From NCBI GenBank assembly GCA_019137255.1, contig WPDH01000101.1, positions 310,001 to 374,000 on the forward strand: a DNA stretch of 64,000 bases, given 5' to 3'. The translations under genes were made by a program, and so were the position numbers. This document shows positions 43,828 to 56,500 of this stretch, piece by piece (positions within the stretch are counted from its first letter, which is position 1; each line of letters opens with the position of its first letter). Source of the stretch: Corinectria fuckeliana (taxonomy: Eukaryota > Ascomycota > Sordariomycetes > Hypocreales > Nectriaceae). The notes under the pieces are model-generated. The model was not told the origin of the DNA and made no database searches. It worked only from the letters and a program-made list of their open reading frames with translations.

Positions 43828-45535
43828 TCACTTAGAACACTCTGCCAGAAGAATCTGCGCTGTGACAGCGGCACCATTGCCATTGCTGTGGCAGACACTC
43901 GCTAGTTCTGTACACTTTTTCTTGATGGCGTCTGAATTTTCACCTAGTAAGACATACAAGAGCTTTCGTGCCAACTCTTGAGCAGTCCACTGTGGTTTTG
44001 CAGTGCAGCTCCCCAATCGACCAACGCCGAGCATTTCAACACGCTGGGCATAGTCATAGCAGTCTGTCCACTGTGGCAGTACCACCTGAGGAACGCCGGC
44101 GCTAGGACGATGTCAGAAGCTGACATGAATTAGGCCATAACTGACTCAAACTCGAGGGCCTCAGGGTCGTAAAAAGACATAGAACCTACCTGATAGCTTC
44201 ATTAAAGGAGTTTGCACCTCCGTGATGTACCGAGCACACAACGTGGCCAGTCTGAATGATCGAAATAGGCTCCGCTATAACCCAGTCGACGATTCTTACA
44301 AGATCAAGTTGGATCTCTTTGCCAAGAATTTCGTAGGTTCTGCAACCAGCCTTATGGACCTCGTAGTGCCCGTATTTCTTCAATTTCCAAAGAATCTGTA
44401 GTTGAGGACCCCCAGACTGTCGTTCAAACACGTCCAGTGTGGATCTGAGGGCTAGTGCGAGCTCCGTTGCCTGTTCTTCCGTGATGGCACAAATAGACCC
44501 CATATTGATATAAATCGTTGGCCCCTTTGCCAGCCAAGACTCTAGATCTGGATCCGTTTTCGAGATTGGCGGGGCAATACGGATGATAGGACCGCAAGGG
44601 AAGACATGGGACGGAGTGACACCTGGGAAATCTAGCTGTGGCAGAGTGCTAACAAGGATCTTGAGGTCGGCTGGTCGGTTGCGAAGCAGGTCAACAGGCG
44701 TCCTTAGAGTTGCGCCTGTGTGGGATGCAAAGTATCTCTCCACATTGTGCCTATGGTCATCTTTGGCAAACGTGATTACGGTGTAGAGAACGAAACAGAT
44801 ATTCAGTGGTACCAGGCGCCATGGTACGGGATACGGGAAGCCAGAGAAAAGCCTGCTCTATGTCAACTTCTTACAGGTCATTGCATGTCACTGCGACTAG
44901 CGACAGTGGCTGATATAGGATTGGAAATGTGAGACTCACGCGGGATACTTCCAGAGACTGCCACACCATGGCTGGGATGGACCTGCAAACTCCTTGATAG
45001 AATTGGGACTGAGGCAAATGAATTTCACCCCTAAGTAATAGCACGCTGTCAGGCCTGGAGTCATAAGGCTGTTGACCACAACCAGATCGGCAGCAACTTT
45101 GTCGATAATCTCCACAAGCGAGGAGAATATCTCGACGAGCTGAGGGCCGGTGTATGGAACAAAAATCGGTATCGTGTCGCGGATGGCTTGGAACGTATTT
45201 GATATCCCTGGTCGTGCCAAGAAAGATTCTGGAAGGTAGTTTTGTCTGTGCGGGAGTTTCTTCCGAGAGAAATACTGGCGTATTCCCTCAGCCATTGACA
45301 AGCCCTTAACCTCATGAAAGACTATAGGTTTTGCGCTTGGGACCACGTTTCGGGCATCTTGCCAAGCTGAGGCCACAGTTGCCTCAAGGCCTCCAAACGT
45401 AGCAAAGTGTATCTCGACGTCCGGGTCGGCCTCAAACAGGGCATGAGAGGCTGCTAGGAAGATGTTTGCTTCTCCGCGCTCGATGTTTGTGAGCAAAAGA
45501 ATCTTTCTTGGTTGGGATGACTTTCCTTCTGCCAT
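43828..45535 (-). CDS. UDP-glycosyltransferase (GT1/UGT type)
   Basis: Three exons (44940-45535, 44190-44852, 43828-44101) give 510 residues in phase. Splicing yields WKYPALFSGFPYPVPWRL, a conserved segment of fungal UGTs, and HHGGANSFNEAISAGVPQVV followed by LPQWTDCYDYA, the nucleotide-sugar-binding PSPG-like region at the C-terminus. The N-terminal acceptor domain starts RKILLLTNIERGEANIFLA. UGTs transfer a sugar from a UDP donor to a hydroxyl or carboxyl of a small molecule; a hydrophobic stretch before exon 2's charged part is typical and does not by itself show membrane anchoring. It lies next to an FSH1 hydrolase and an HR-PKS, so a polyketide acceptor is likely (inference). Confidence 0.93.
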
Positions 45536-46407
45536 TGTTGAGTCGCGTGGACAAAGAGGAATGAAGGTCTTGGGGTCTTTGGAACGAGATTGGAATAAAT
45601 GAGTGGAAATGAAGTTGATTGCTCATATACTGTGAAGGGGAATAAAGCTTGGATCAGACTTGAACCCTGGCTTACTATTATGGAGAGACGGCGATGTCTC
45701 GGTCAAACGGGCCAAGTGCGGACACGACCTACCGCGAGTTGGCTAATGTAGCTCAGACTATTTCTTGACCCACATAAGATACGGGAATAATTAGGCGGAT
45801 GACAAGTGACCAGGCTCAAGCCGCGAGTAAGTGATTTGGAAGCATATTGTTGGTCTGCTTCGATTGGACATTGTATTGTTGAGTTTTGTGGAGTGGGAAA
45901 GATACAAGAAACCCAATTTAGAGACTTTGATCAAAGCCACTGATCGACAAGCTTGAGCTTGGCGGCTCGAAGGAATGTAACTAGCAGGCTAAGATGTTCG
46001 CAGATCGTCGTCTAATGAGATACCCGAGCCACATTGGGATGATCATTCCCTATCTCCCCCCAGTGCGGATATTCTCCGCATGAACTCACGTAGTCCAGTT
46101 ATTTTCAGTTCATTAATGTTCCAATATGGCTAAAGCGGGCGGTCCGAGTGTTGAATGCAAAGCTCGAGGGAATATATTCGTAACTATCCTTCGTCTCATT
46201 TATTGTGTAATATTTACTATGTTGCTTTCTTTAACTGAAAAGATATCAAGGAAGACATTTTTAAAGCCAAATGATTATTAGTCTCTTAATTCAGGAGTAG
46301 CGGTATAAGCTACGCTAAGTCTTGACAACTCTGGCATTACAATTCGTGCGCTACTAATTAACAGCTAAAAGTAGGTAAACTAGACCCATGTTTACGTCTA
46401 GTCGAAC
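45536..46407. other. Intergenic region between glycosyltransferase and FSH1 gene
   Basis: This 872-bp region has no gene. It contains the third dispersed-repeat copy at 46210-46270 and AT-rich DNA near the 3' end of the FSH1 gene. Confidence 0.4.
46210..46270 (+). repeat. Dispersed short repeat, copy 3
   Basis: ATATTTACTATGTTGCTTTC, then AAGATATCAAGGAAGACATT and TTTAAAGCCAA align by eye with 24233-24292 over about 60 bp. Confidence 0.55.
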
Positions 46408-47320
46408 TCAAGCACATGCCATCCGTTTCTCCCAGGTCCTTTCGACGACAGACACCAACTCATCAATCGTTCTCGCATCGCGGGGTACAGTGTGGCCTCT
46501 ACCGTGGTCGAACATCATCGCCGTGTCCTCATCACACATGCCGTACAACGCCATAGAGCCATGGATGTACGGGTCGTTGCAGCCGACAATGTGGCATGTT
46601 GGTACATCGATGATGTCCTCGCACTCGTCAGAGAGGAGGCACTGCACAGTGTCGCCGCAGAGACGAACAGGAGGCCACCCGGCGAAGAAGATTCCGTACT
46701 GGAGGAGTTAGCGGGGTGAACGGGCGATGATTGGGAGACATACCTTGATGCGACGAGGCCTGCCTTGTTCCTCCCAGCGACGCCGCTCCTCGAGAATCAA
46801 TGTCGCAGCTGTCATCGCTCCCTCCGAGTATCCGAGGATGCCCTATTGAATTGGTCAGTTCAAGAACGACCGAAAGGATTTATAGACGGCATACATCTAT
46901 CTCTGGGTCATTGTCCACGATCTCAAAAATGCGTTCCATGGTGGATTTGACCGCTGGCCCCTTGTACATCTCCTTGTCTCCGACAAGCCTACGCATTGTA
47001 TCCTCGGCAGTCAGGCCTTCAGGCAAATCTCGAATCTTGCTCATCATATCGTCGAGCTCCGTGGTACCGTCAAAGTCAATGAAGCGGTACAGCGGAGGAG
47101 AACCGAAATAGTTATCGAAGCCGGGAGGCGGCTTGGCGTCGTGGGCACCGTCAATCCACTTGAAGTTGACTGAACCGGACTTTTCAATCTCGTCGATGAA
47201 ACGACCAAGTTGGGCTTTGAAGTTCTGTGCATTATTAGATGGCGTGCTCCGAGACATGTTTGGGAATTCCGTACTCACCGAGGCGCTGCCGAAGGCACCG
47301 TGGAGACAGAGAATTGTCAT
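46408..47320 (-). CDS. FSH1-family serine hydrolase, candidate polyketide-releasing thioesterase
   Basis: Four exons (47279-47320, 46895-47224, 46744-46842, 46408-46698) give 253 residues. The start at 47320 gives the family opening MTILCLHGAFGSA; a longer ATG at 47362 is less likely. The first 54-bp intron is in frame. The catalytic triad is visible: Ser in GILGYSEGAM, Asp in GCNDPYIHG and His in GRGHTVP. FSH1-type hydrolases next to highly reducing PKS genes can release the finished chain, as LovG does in lovastatin biosynthesis. The PKS 1.9 kb away has no release domain, so this is the obvious candidate. It is transcribed away from the PKS. Confidence 0.92.
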
Positions 47321-49257
47321 GGTTGTCGGTGTCTTAGAGTGGTGATGGAGGAAATGGTTCAAGACACTCTTTTCTGATGGTAATCTTGAACATGGGCACC
47401 AAGGAAGGAGATATGTAGGTCATGATAACATTCCGGGTTCTCTTTATCTTGTGACTCGAGCTTTGCCTTCCAGTCGAAAGCTAGCACACAGGCTGAAAGG
47501 AATGTTGGGAGTGGGGTGAGTAAATGTTACGTCACATTTGTAACCCGTGTGCGTAAAAGAAACTGACCAATTGACCGAAATGAAAGCTTTCGCTGCGTTA
47601 AAGACAGTCCAAGAGTCTTGCCTTGATACAAGCCCGAACGGAGGCTGCCGGGCCAGTTCGACTACTACCTAGGAAACCGGGCTCGATGGGTTAGCGAAAG
47701 TGAGACAAGCTTCAACTAGCTTGAATGTAGCAGTTAGATCGACTCAGCCGAGGAGGGAGATGCAAGACTAAGGTTGAAGTGGTGGTGACGTTCCTGTCCA
47801 CTAATCGCTGTGAACGGGTGGTTTGGATGGATCCAGCTGTCGTGTATAAACGGCACCTGAGCTGTGCCCTTGTCGATCGGTCGCTCAGATCATATCTCGC
47901 AGTCAAGGTTTCGGCTTTAGTGACGGTGAAGCTTTCCATCAAGATACTCTGTTTCTAAATTCCGGCGGTTCTTTTCGGGCGGTGCCCACATTCCGTTTGC
48001 AGCTGCTCTATCGGATTCTTGGCGACAATCACTGGCATTGTTGCACTAAATGGGTTTGATGCTCACATATGTTCCATTTGGCTTCGTGTGTCAAATATAG
48101 CCTTCTGAATCATAAGTGGAAGGGAACACTCCACTAATGCTCAGTGTAAGGCTGGCATTCGTAATGTGACATCTTGTCCGCTCAGTCGTTGAAGCTTGCC
48201 CCGTCAATCTCCATTCCAGTGGGTCAACCTGATTCTCCCCCCTACACTACAACGTTGTCGGCAGCTTTATGATATCATCTGACGGACAGTTTCCTCACTT
48301 CTCACTTTCAACAATCAGGTTGTTTAAGAAGCCTCTTGCTAGACATGGCCTTGCCGTTCACGGTGGAGCCCCAAAAGGGCGGACGGCCACTGGTTCCACC
48401 GCACCGAGAAAGCACCGACATATGTGATGATTGCTATAGAATGGACTATGTTTTGGATAAATCCTTCTAGTTCGGCCGAGGTTACTTGTCTTTGATCACC
48501 GTGGCCTTGCCGATGGAATGTTTCGAGGAACAATGCTTGCGTCTGCTGGTGTGCTCAGTGTGACATTGAAACCATCTAGGGGGTACCTGAGGACTGTCAA
48601 CTGCATAACTGCAAGGATTGTGACGTTTTAATAACGATTGATAACCTGGAGGCTGTCATCTCATATGTTGATCCGTATTTAAAATACTACTCACCCGTAG
48701 CGGAATCTCATCGATGCCAATCGCGTGGTAATAATCGGTTAGCTGAGAGAAAAGGAACAATATGTGTTGGATTGACTTTGACAATTTGTAATTAGGAGTT
48801 TCCATCTCGGCCAATTACAAAACCACGGTATACGAAAACGTCTGCCTGGTTGACTATGCCCAGCTGCCCCGAAAACAGCAAGCTGACGACTGACCAATCT
48901 ACACCAGCTGATCCACACAGTATCAGGCATGTGAGCCTCCTAGCTTGAAGCTTTTCTCACAATACCATCAAGTCTAGACGCAGACCAGAGAAAGAGACCT
49001 GTGATAAGCGGTTATTGTGTGATGGTTGCAACGTGATTGTGATTTGGGGTTGCCAGACAAACCCGGAAGTGGTGGCTTGTTTGACGATCCGAAAACACCC
49101 TTGTTCGCAATGGCTGGCGTGGTTGCTTCGTATCTCAGCTGCAGGTGATATAATCTCGTTCTTTAAAACGACTGCCATCTCTCAAAGGAACTAACCCATA
49201 TTCCCGTATCCCATTGCAAAGTCACATTTACCATCAGTGGTTCAAACACTCGCTATA
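47321..49257. promoter_or_regulatory. Divergent intergenic region between FSH1 hydrolase and PKS
   Basis: This 1.9-kb region has no recognisable gene on either strand. It separates two divergently transcribed biosynthetic genes and should carry their promoters and any pathway-specific operator. No strong palindrome was found by eye. Confidence 0.45.
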
Positions 49258-52200
49258 ATGTCTACTACTACTGTCATGCCCATTGCCATCGTGGGCATGT
49301 CCTGCCGCCTCTCAGGCGATGTCTCGACCCTCGACGACTTCTGGACCCTTCTATCCCGCTCACGAGACGGCTGGAGTCCCGTGCCCGAGGAACGGTTCTC
49401 CAGCGACACCTTCTACCACCCGAACCCGCAGAAAAAGGGTTGCTATAACTTCAAGGGCGGGTATTTCATGAAGCATGACTTGTCCAAGTTCGACGCGCCT
49501 TTCTTTCACATCACCGCGCAAGAAGCCATGGCAATGGGTATGGCCCCGTCTCCGGTTCTGAATACCTTTGCGCTGACAATATATTAGACCCGCAGCAAAG
49601 ACAACTCCTAGAATGTACATATGAGGCCCTTGAGAATGCTGGAATTCCCAAGGAGTCTATTGCTGGACGCAACATGGGTGTCTTCATCGGAGGGAGGTCG
49701 TCTGACTACCACCTGGGATCGCTAAAGGACTTGAATCAACTGCCCATGTTTGACTCTACAGGCAACCACCAGTCCATCCAGGCCGGGCGCATCTCATACT
49801 ACTTCGATCTCCGCGGCCCTTGCTTCGCAATAGACACCGCCTGTTCATCTGGGCTGTATGCGTTGCATTCAGCTGTTCAGAGTATTCGTTCTGGGGAGGC
49901 AGATTCAGCCGTGGTAGCAGGATGCAGTCTGCATTTGCAACCCGATGAGATGATGTCCATGTCTATGTTGGGGTGAGTCCGCCACCTGCTTTTGAGAGAC
50001 CGAAGCTGACCAGGGCAGCATCTACAATGATGACGGAAAGACATTTGCTTTCGATCACCGCGCCAAGTCCGGCTTTGCACAAGGTGAAGGCGTCGGCTGC
50101 CTCGTTCTCAAGCCTCTTGACCAGGCGATCAAGGACAATGACAAGATTCGCTCCGTCATTGTGAGCACGGGCATCAACCACGACGGCAAGACAGTCGGTA
50201 AGTCTTTGGACCGCGCTCCATCTACTTGCTAGATGCTGAGCTAACAATCCAGGCCTCGCAACCCCCAACGGCCAAGCCCAGGAACAACTCATACGGGAAG
50301 TCTACGCCCGGGCAAACATCTCTCCCGAAGACACGGGCTTTGTCGAGGCCCACGGCACGGGAACTAAAGTCGGCGACCCCATCGAGGCCGGCGCCATCCA
50401 TCGCGTCTTCGAGCCTGGGCGTACGAAGCGGTCCCCCCTGTACATGGGATCCGCAAAGACCAATTTCGGCCACTTGGAGAATGCCAGTGGTCTCATCTCC
50501 ATTATCAAAGCCTCTTTGATGCTTGAAAAGGGCTTCATCCTGCCTAATGTCAACTTTGAAAAGGCCAACGAAGAAATTCCGCTGGAGGAGTGGAACATCA
50601 AGGTTCCTACCACCACGCGGCCGTGGCCCAAGAACAAGCGCTTCATCAGCGTCAACAACTTTGGCTTTGGTGGCTCCAACGCCCATGTTGTGCTGGAACG
50701 ACCTTCCACTTCGTTCCTTGACCTGCCACAAGCCCCCAAGAATAGAACTCCAAAGCTCTTTGTCTTGTCTGCCAACGACGAGGACGCAGCCAAGCGCGTG
50801 GCTTCTCAGCTCGGCGTCTACATCGAGCAGCACCCCGAGGTGTTCCAGAAGCGTCTCACTCGGGATCTTGCCTACACGCTGGGCGAGCGGAGGACGCATC
50901 ATCCCTGGCGTATTGCCCTGGTGGGGTCGTCCTGTGATGAAGTTGCCGTCTCTCTCAACGGAGTCGGGGCTCTTCCTGCTCGGGCATCCACTGCGGCTCC
51001 CAAGCTGGCTTTTGTATACACTGGCCAGGGCGCACAATGGGCTCGGATGGGTACGGAGCTCGTGGAAAGCAACCCCGTCTTTTCCAACACCATGAAGGCT
51101 GCCGCCGATCATCTCAAGCACCTGGGCGCAGACTTCTGCCTGCTGGAGGAGCTCTCAAAGAGTGACGACGAATCCAAACTGGACCTGGCACACATCTCTC
51201 AGCCCATCTGCACAGCCATCCAACTCGGCCTCACAGCTATGCTGTCCTCTTGGAGTGTGAAGCCGTCTATGGTAATGGGCCACTCCAGCGGTGAGATTGC
51301 AGCTGCATATGCCACCGGTGCCATAACTCTTGAGGATGCTATGGCTGTAGCGTACTACCGCGGTCAAGTTGCTTCCATCTTTAAGGCCAAGAACCCGAAT
51401 CTTCGCGGTGCTATGCTTGCCGTGGGGGCTGGGCCTGCCGAAGTCAGAGGAGCGATCAAAGTGCTTGGCCTGAAGAACGTGGCAATTGCTTGCGAGAACT
51501 CGCCCAATTCGGTGACGGCATCAGGCGATGATGATGAGATTAATAAGCTCGCGGCTGAGCTGAAGAAGAAAGAGGTCTTCAATCGCAAGCTGCGGGTCGA
51601 CATGGCATACCACTCAGCTCACATGCAGCTTGTCGCGGATGACTACATGGAGTCGATCAAGACTTTGACTCCAGCCATCACCGAGGACGTCACGTTCTAC
51701 TCCTCTCTGCTGGGAAACAAACTAGACCTGACGGCGTCGCTTGGTCCATCCTACTGGGTCGAGAACCTGACCAAGCCAGTTCTGTTTTCCTCGGCTCTCA
51801 AGGAGCTCTACAACGATGGAAAGCCAGACATCATCGTCGAGATTGGGCCTCACGCTGCTCTCAAGGGTCCCATCCAGCAGATCCTCAAGAGCATCAGCCC
51901 GCAGGTGGCCTCTGAGGTCAAGTACCTGTCCTCGCTGGTCCGCAAGCAGGACGCCACCATCTCCACTCTCAACCTCGCTGGAAGCTTGTTTGTCAAGGGT
52001 CAATCTGTTGACTTTGGCGCAATCAACCAAACGGATGCTCATGAGCAAAAGCCGTGTGTGGTCTCCGACTTTGCGCCATACCCATGGTCACACAACAAGT
52101 ACTGGTTCGAGCCGCGAGCCAGCAAACAACATCGCCTTAAGCCTTTCGGGCGCCATGATTTGCTTGGTGTGCTGGAAGACACATACAGCGATGCAGAACC

Positions 52201-55200
52201 TACTTGGAGGAACACGCTTACGTCTGATGATGTGCCGTGGCTCAAGGACCACCGGATGCAGTCTCTGGCCACGTTCCCTTTGGCTGGATATCTGTGCATG
52301 GCTGTTGAGGCGGCGTCCCAGAGGACACAGCTGCGAGGTGTCTCGCCCGAGCAGATTGCAGGATTCCGACTTCGGGAGATCCAGGTCTCCAAGGCCTTTA
52401 TAGTTGACCAAGGTAGCCAATATGAGACTCTCCTCTCGTTACACCCTTACGCAGAGGGCACAAGGTCCTACTCCAACGATTGGGACGAGTTCCACATCTC
52501 CTCGTGGACATCGACCAGGGGCTGGCTAGAGCATTGTCGTGGTCTCGTTGGTGTGAGGCAAAAGCGCGCCGCCAATCCCGTCAGCAGCACTCGACTGCAG
52601 GTCGCAGCTAGTCATCGGAAGAAGGCTATGGAAGTCGATGGCAACGAACTGTCTCTGCACACGTTCTATGAGGAGCTTGAGGCTCGTGGAGCGGGATACA
52701 GCTCAGCTTTCAAGCTCCAAGCCGGCAGTGGCCTGAAGGCGAACGGTGAATACTCCACGAGTACCGTCGTCGTGCCTGATACGGCCTCGTATATGCCCTC
52801 GTCCTATGAGACGCCGTCAATCTTGCCTACAGCGTTCATGGACCTCTGCTCGCAGCTCATGTTTCCCATTCTAGGCGCTGGCAAGGGCGAAATGCCCTCG
52901 TTGTTTATGCCCTCCGCCATCAAGGATGTCGAGATCAGTGCTGCATTCCCCAACCAGCCTGGACAACAGATCCAGGTGGTTGTACACGGCCAGCCGGACA
53001 TGACAAGTCCTGGGCCTGTGGACTTCTCCATCGACGCCTGGCACGCCGCTCACTCAGCGCCCGTGGCTAAGTTTACTGGCTTCAGGATGACGCCAATCAC
53101 CAGTGATATCAGAGACTGTCAGAGCCCACGGTCCTTGTGCTACAAGATTCAGTGGGAACCTCTCGAGGGTAATCCCAAGATGAAGCAAAGCAATGGTACT
53201 ACAGCCAGTGGCGAGGTTATTCTGCAGCCCAGCAATGGAGAGGATTCCGCAGCTTCCAAGGTGAACGGAAATGGCCATGCTGCTCCACTGAATGGGGAGC
53301 AGACAAATGGAAATTCAACTCACAGCGGGAACGGCATCTCAACCGCAGTTGTTGAATCTAATGGGACAAACGGGAAGACACAAGCAGGGTCACAGGTCGA
53401 GGAGAAGAAAACCAACGGGCACATCACTTCCAACGACAATATTCTCAGAGGCGCAGACATTGTCTTCATCACGGACAAAACCAAGTCAGATCCCTTCGTT
53501 TCTGGCCTCGCCAACCACTTGGAGACACTCACCGGATCTCAGCCATCAGTCTCTTCCATCTCTACGCTAGTAGCATCCCCAACAGCGACTTACATCTGTT
53601 TGGCCGAGCTTGATGCCCCGTTGTTGCACCACATGTCCGCGCGGACGTTTGGCCGGTTACAGAACCTACTGCTCACATGCTCTTCGATACTATGGGTCAC
53701 CTCTGGGGCGTACCGCTTTGCAAAGAAGCCAGAGAACAACCTCGTCCAAGGCCTTCTTCGTACCGTGCGCTCCGAAAACAACAAAGCCGCAGCAATTCTC
53801 GATCTGGACCCTGCCTCTCACGCGACGGTCAAGGATCGTGCTGTTCTCGTTTCAAAGGCCTTGGTCTCATCTCTTGCCGTGCCGGAAGATGGCTCGCCAG
53901 TGGACTTTGAATTCGCCGAAGAAGACGGTGCGCTGGTTGTTCCCCGTGTTGTCGAGCAAGAGGACATGAACCTCACCGTCTATCGCGAGACGCAAGTCTC
54001 AGCACCGTACCTGCAAGACTTTGTGCAGCCCGGCCGTCGCCTGAAGATAGCAGTCGGCACATTTGGTGCTCTCGACTCGCTCTACTGGAAGGACGAGACC
54101 GAGCTGCCTCTAGCCGACCATGACGTCGAGATCAAGGTCATGGCTACTGGCATGAACTTCAAGGACGTCGTCATTGCCATGGGACAAGTTGCCAGTCCTT
54201 ATCTTGGAGTCGAATGCAGCGGCACAATCTCTAAGATCGGCTCCAAGGTTACATCTCTCCGGGTCGGCGATCGTGTTTGTGCCATGTCCTTGGGAGCGTA
54301 CAGCACCTACGCCCGTTGCCAGGCTACAAGTGCTGCCGTTATCCCAGAAGACATGAGCTTCGAAGTTGCCGCTTCTATCCCAGTCGTATACAGCACGGCG
54401 TACTACGGTATCGTCAACCTCGCACAGATGGAGCCCGGTGAGAGGATCCTCATTCACGCCGCTTCCGGTGGTGTCGGCCAAGCAGCCATCCAGCTTGCCC
54501 AGATGATCGGTGCTGAGATCTTCGCGACCGTCGGCAGTAGCGAGAAAAAGCAGCTTCTGGTTGACACCTACGGAATCCCAGAGGACCACATATTCTACAG
54601 CCGGGATACAGACTTTGGTCCTGCCGTCAAAGAGGCCACTGGCGGCGAAGGCGTCGACGTCGCCATCAACTCTCTTGCCGGCGACATGCTGCGTGTGACG
54701 TGGGAATGCCTTGCACCGTTTGGCCGTTTCGTCGAGATTGGGAAGAGGGACATCACGTCCAACACTAGGCTGGAGATGGCCAAATTTGAACATAACTGCT
54801 CCTTCAGCTCGGTCGACTTGACTCTCGTTGCCGCCAAGAGACCTAAGATTATGGGTAGGGTTCTCAACGCCGTCATGATCCTGCTTAAAAAGAAGACGAT
54901 CAAGCCGATCGGGCCTATCACTACGGTGGGAATCTCGGAGGTTGAGCTTTCACTACGCAAGTTGCAGAGTGGTAAGACGTCTGGCAAAGTCATCGTACGC
55001 CACAACAACGAGCAGGTCAAGGTAAGCAGCTAAACCATGTCGGTTTGATCAATACTAACTACCCTTGTCTACTTAGGTCATACATCAAGTTGCCTCCACA
55101 GACCTCTTGAAGGGAAATGGCGCCTACTTGATCATCGGTGGCACAGGTGGTCTTGGCCGCTCTATGGCTAAACGGATGGTCCAGCGTGGAGCTCGTCACA

Positions 55201-56301
55201 TTGTCCTGCTATCTCGAAGCGGCAAGATGACGGATGAACTAAGCCAGTTGGTCCGAGAAAGCAAAGCCGCTGGAGCCTCAGTTTACATCAAGTCGTGTGA
55301 CGTGGCAGACGAAGGCAGCGTAGCATCTCTCGTGACTGAGCTGCAGAAGACGCTGCCTCCAATCCGAGGCATCATCCACGCCGCAATGGTCCTAATAGTA
55401 AGTGCCCCTTTCCCATCCGAGACCCCGTGCTAACAAAGAGCAGGATGTTTTGTTTGAGAAGATGACATTCGCGGACTATCAAAACGTCATTCGCTCCAAA
55501 GTTGATGGCGCGTGGAACTTCCACAATGCTCTCCTTGGTACCTCGCTGGACTTCTTCATCGTGCTCTCATCAGTCGCCGGCATCGTGGGAAACAGAGGTC
55601 AAGCAGCATACGCTGCGGCCAACACCTTCCTCGACGCATTCGTACGTTACCGGTCTCAGAAAGGTCTTGTAGCATCCTCGCTTGACCTCACCGCTGTCGA
55701 GGGCGTTGGCTACTTGGCCGAGAACTCTACCCGGCAGTCCCATGTTCTCAAGAACTTGTCTGGCAACACCCTCTGCGAGTCTGAGGTGCTGGCCCTTGTG
55801 GAGTCCGCTATCGAAGGCAAGGTGGACAGAATCTGCATTGGGCAGTGCATCACTGGTTTGAATTTCGAAAACTCGTCGTCACTGCCTTACTACGCCTCCG
55901 ATGGGAAGTTCTCTCATCTTCGTGATGCCGCGCTCGCCAACTCGCTCGACGCCAACGCTCCAGATGCAGCGGCAAATTTACTCATTGCACAGAAGCTCCA
56001 ACAAACGTCGACAGAGGAAGATGCACAGGAAGTAGTTACACTGGGCATCCAGGAGAAGCTGGGCGCCATTCTCATGTTGCCTCCGGAGGTCATGGCTGCG
56101 GAGCAAGCGAAGACGTCCATCACAGCCTTGGGCCTAGACTCGCTCAACGCTATTGAGCTACGCAACTGGATTGGCAAAGAACTGCAAGCTCACTTGCAAG
56201 TCTTGGAGCTCTTGACTAGTGGGACAATGCGGGATTTGACAGCCTTGGTGTTGAGGAAGACGTCTCTGAAAGGTGTTTGGTCAAAGAAGGGAGATGCTTG
56301 A
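49258..56301 (+). CDS. Highly reducing iterative polyketide synthase (KS-AT-DH-ER-KR-ACP)
   Basis: Six exons (49258-49537, 49588-49972, 50019-50197, 50253-55021, 55077-55397, 55444-56301) give 2,263 residues. KS: Cys179 in DTACSSG, His315 in EAHGTGT, His355 in KTNFGH. AT: Ser626 in GHSSGE. DH: His948 in WLKDHRM and Asp1145 in FMDLCSQ. ER: IHAASGGVGQAAIQ near 1687. KR: YLIIGGTGGLG near 1888 with Tyr2034 in QAAYAAANTF. ACP: Ser2211 in LGLDSL, the phosphopantetheine site. There is no C-methyltransferase, only an Asn/Gly-rich linker (about 1270-1340) between DH and ER, and no thioesterase or other release domain. All reductive domains look intact, so a reduced unbranched chain is expected. Release and glycosylation are probably done by the neighbouring FSH1 hydrolase and UGT. 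Confidence 0.97.
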
Positions 56302-56500
56302 TAGGGCTAGTGTTTCGGAACAAAAGGGACAAATGTCAATAGTTGAGGGGAGGTTTCATTTTCATTTTGGCTAGCTTAAATGTGTGATATAAAGAAGCGA
56401 TGAATGCACCATATGGGAACCTTAACTCAACAACTAGACGCTAAGGAAAAAGAAATAAACAATCGAGCTGCAATACTCAAGCGCGTGATAAAATACTAGC

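Noticed and set aside
50222..51121. 299-residue minus-strand ORF inside the PKS
   Set aside because: It lies opposite the KS-AT coding exon with intact catalytic motifs; codon-bias shadow.
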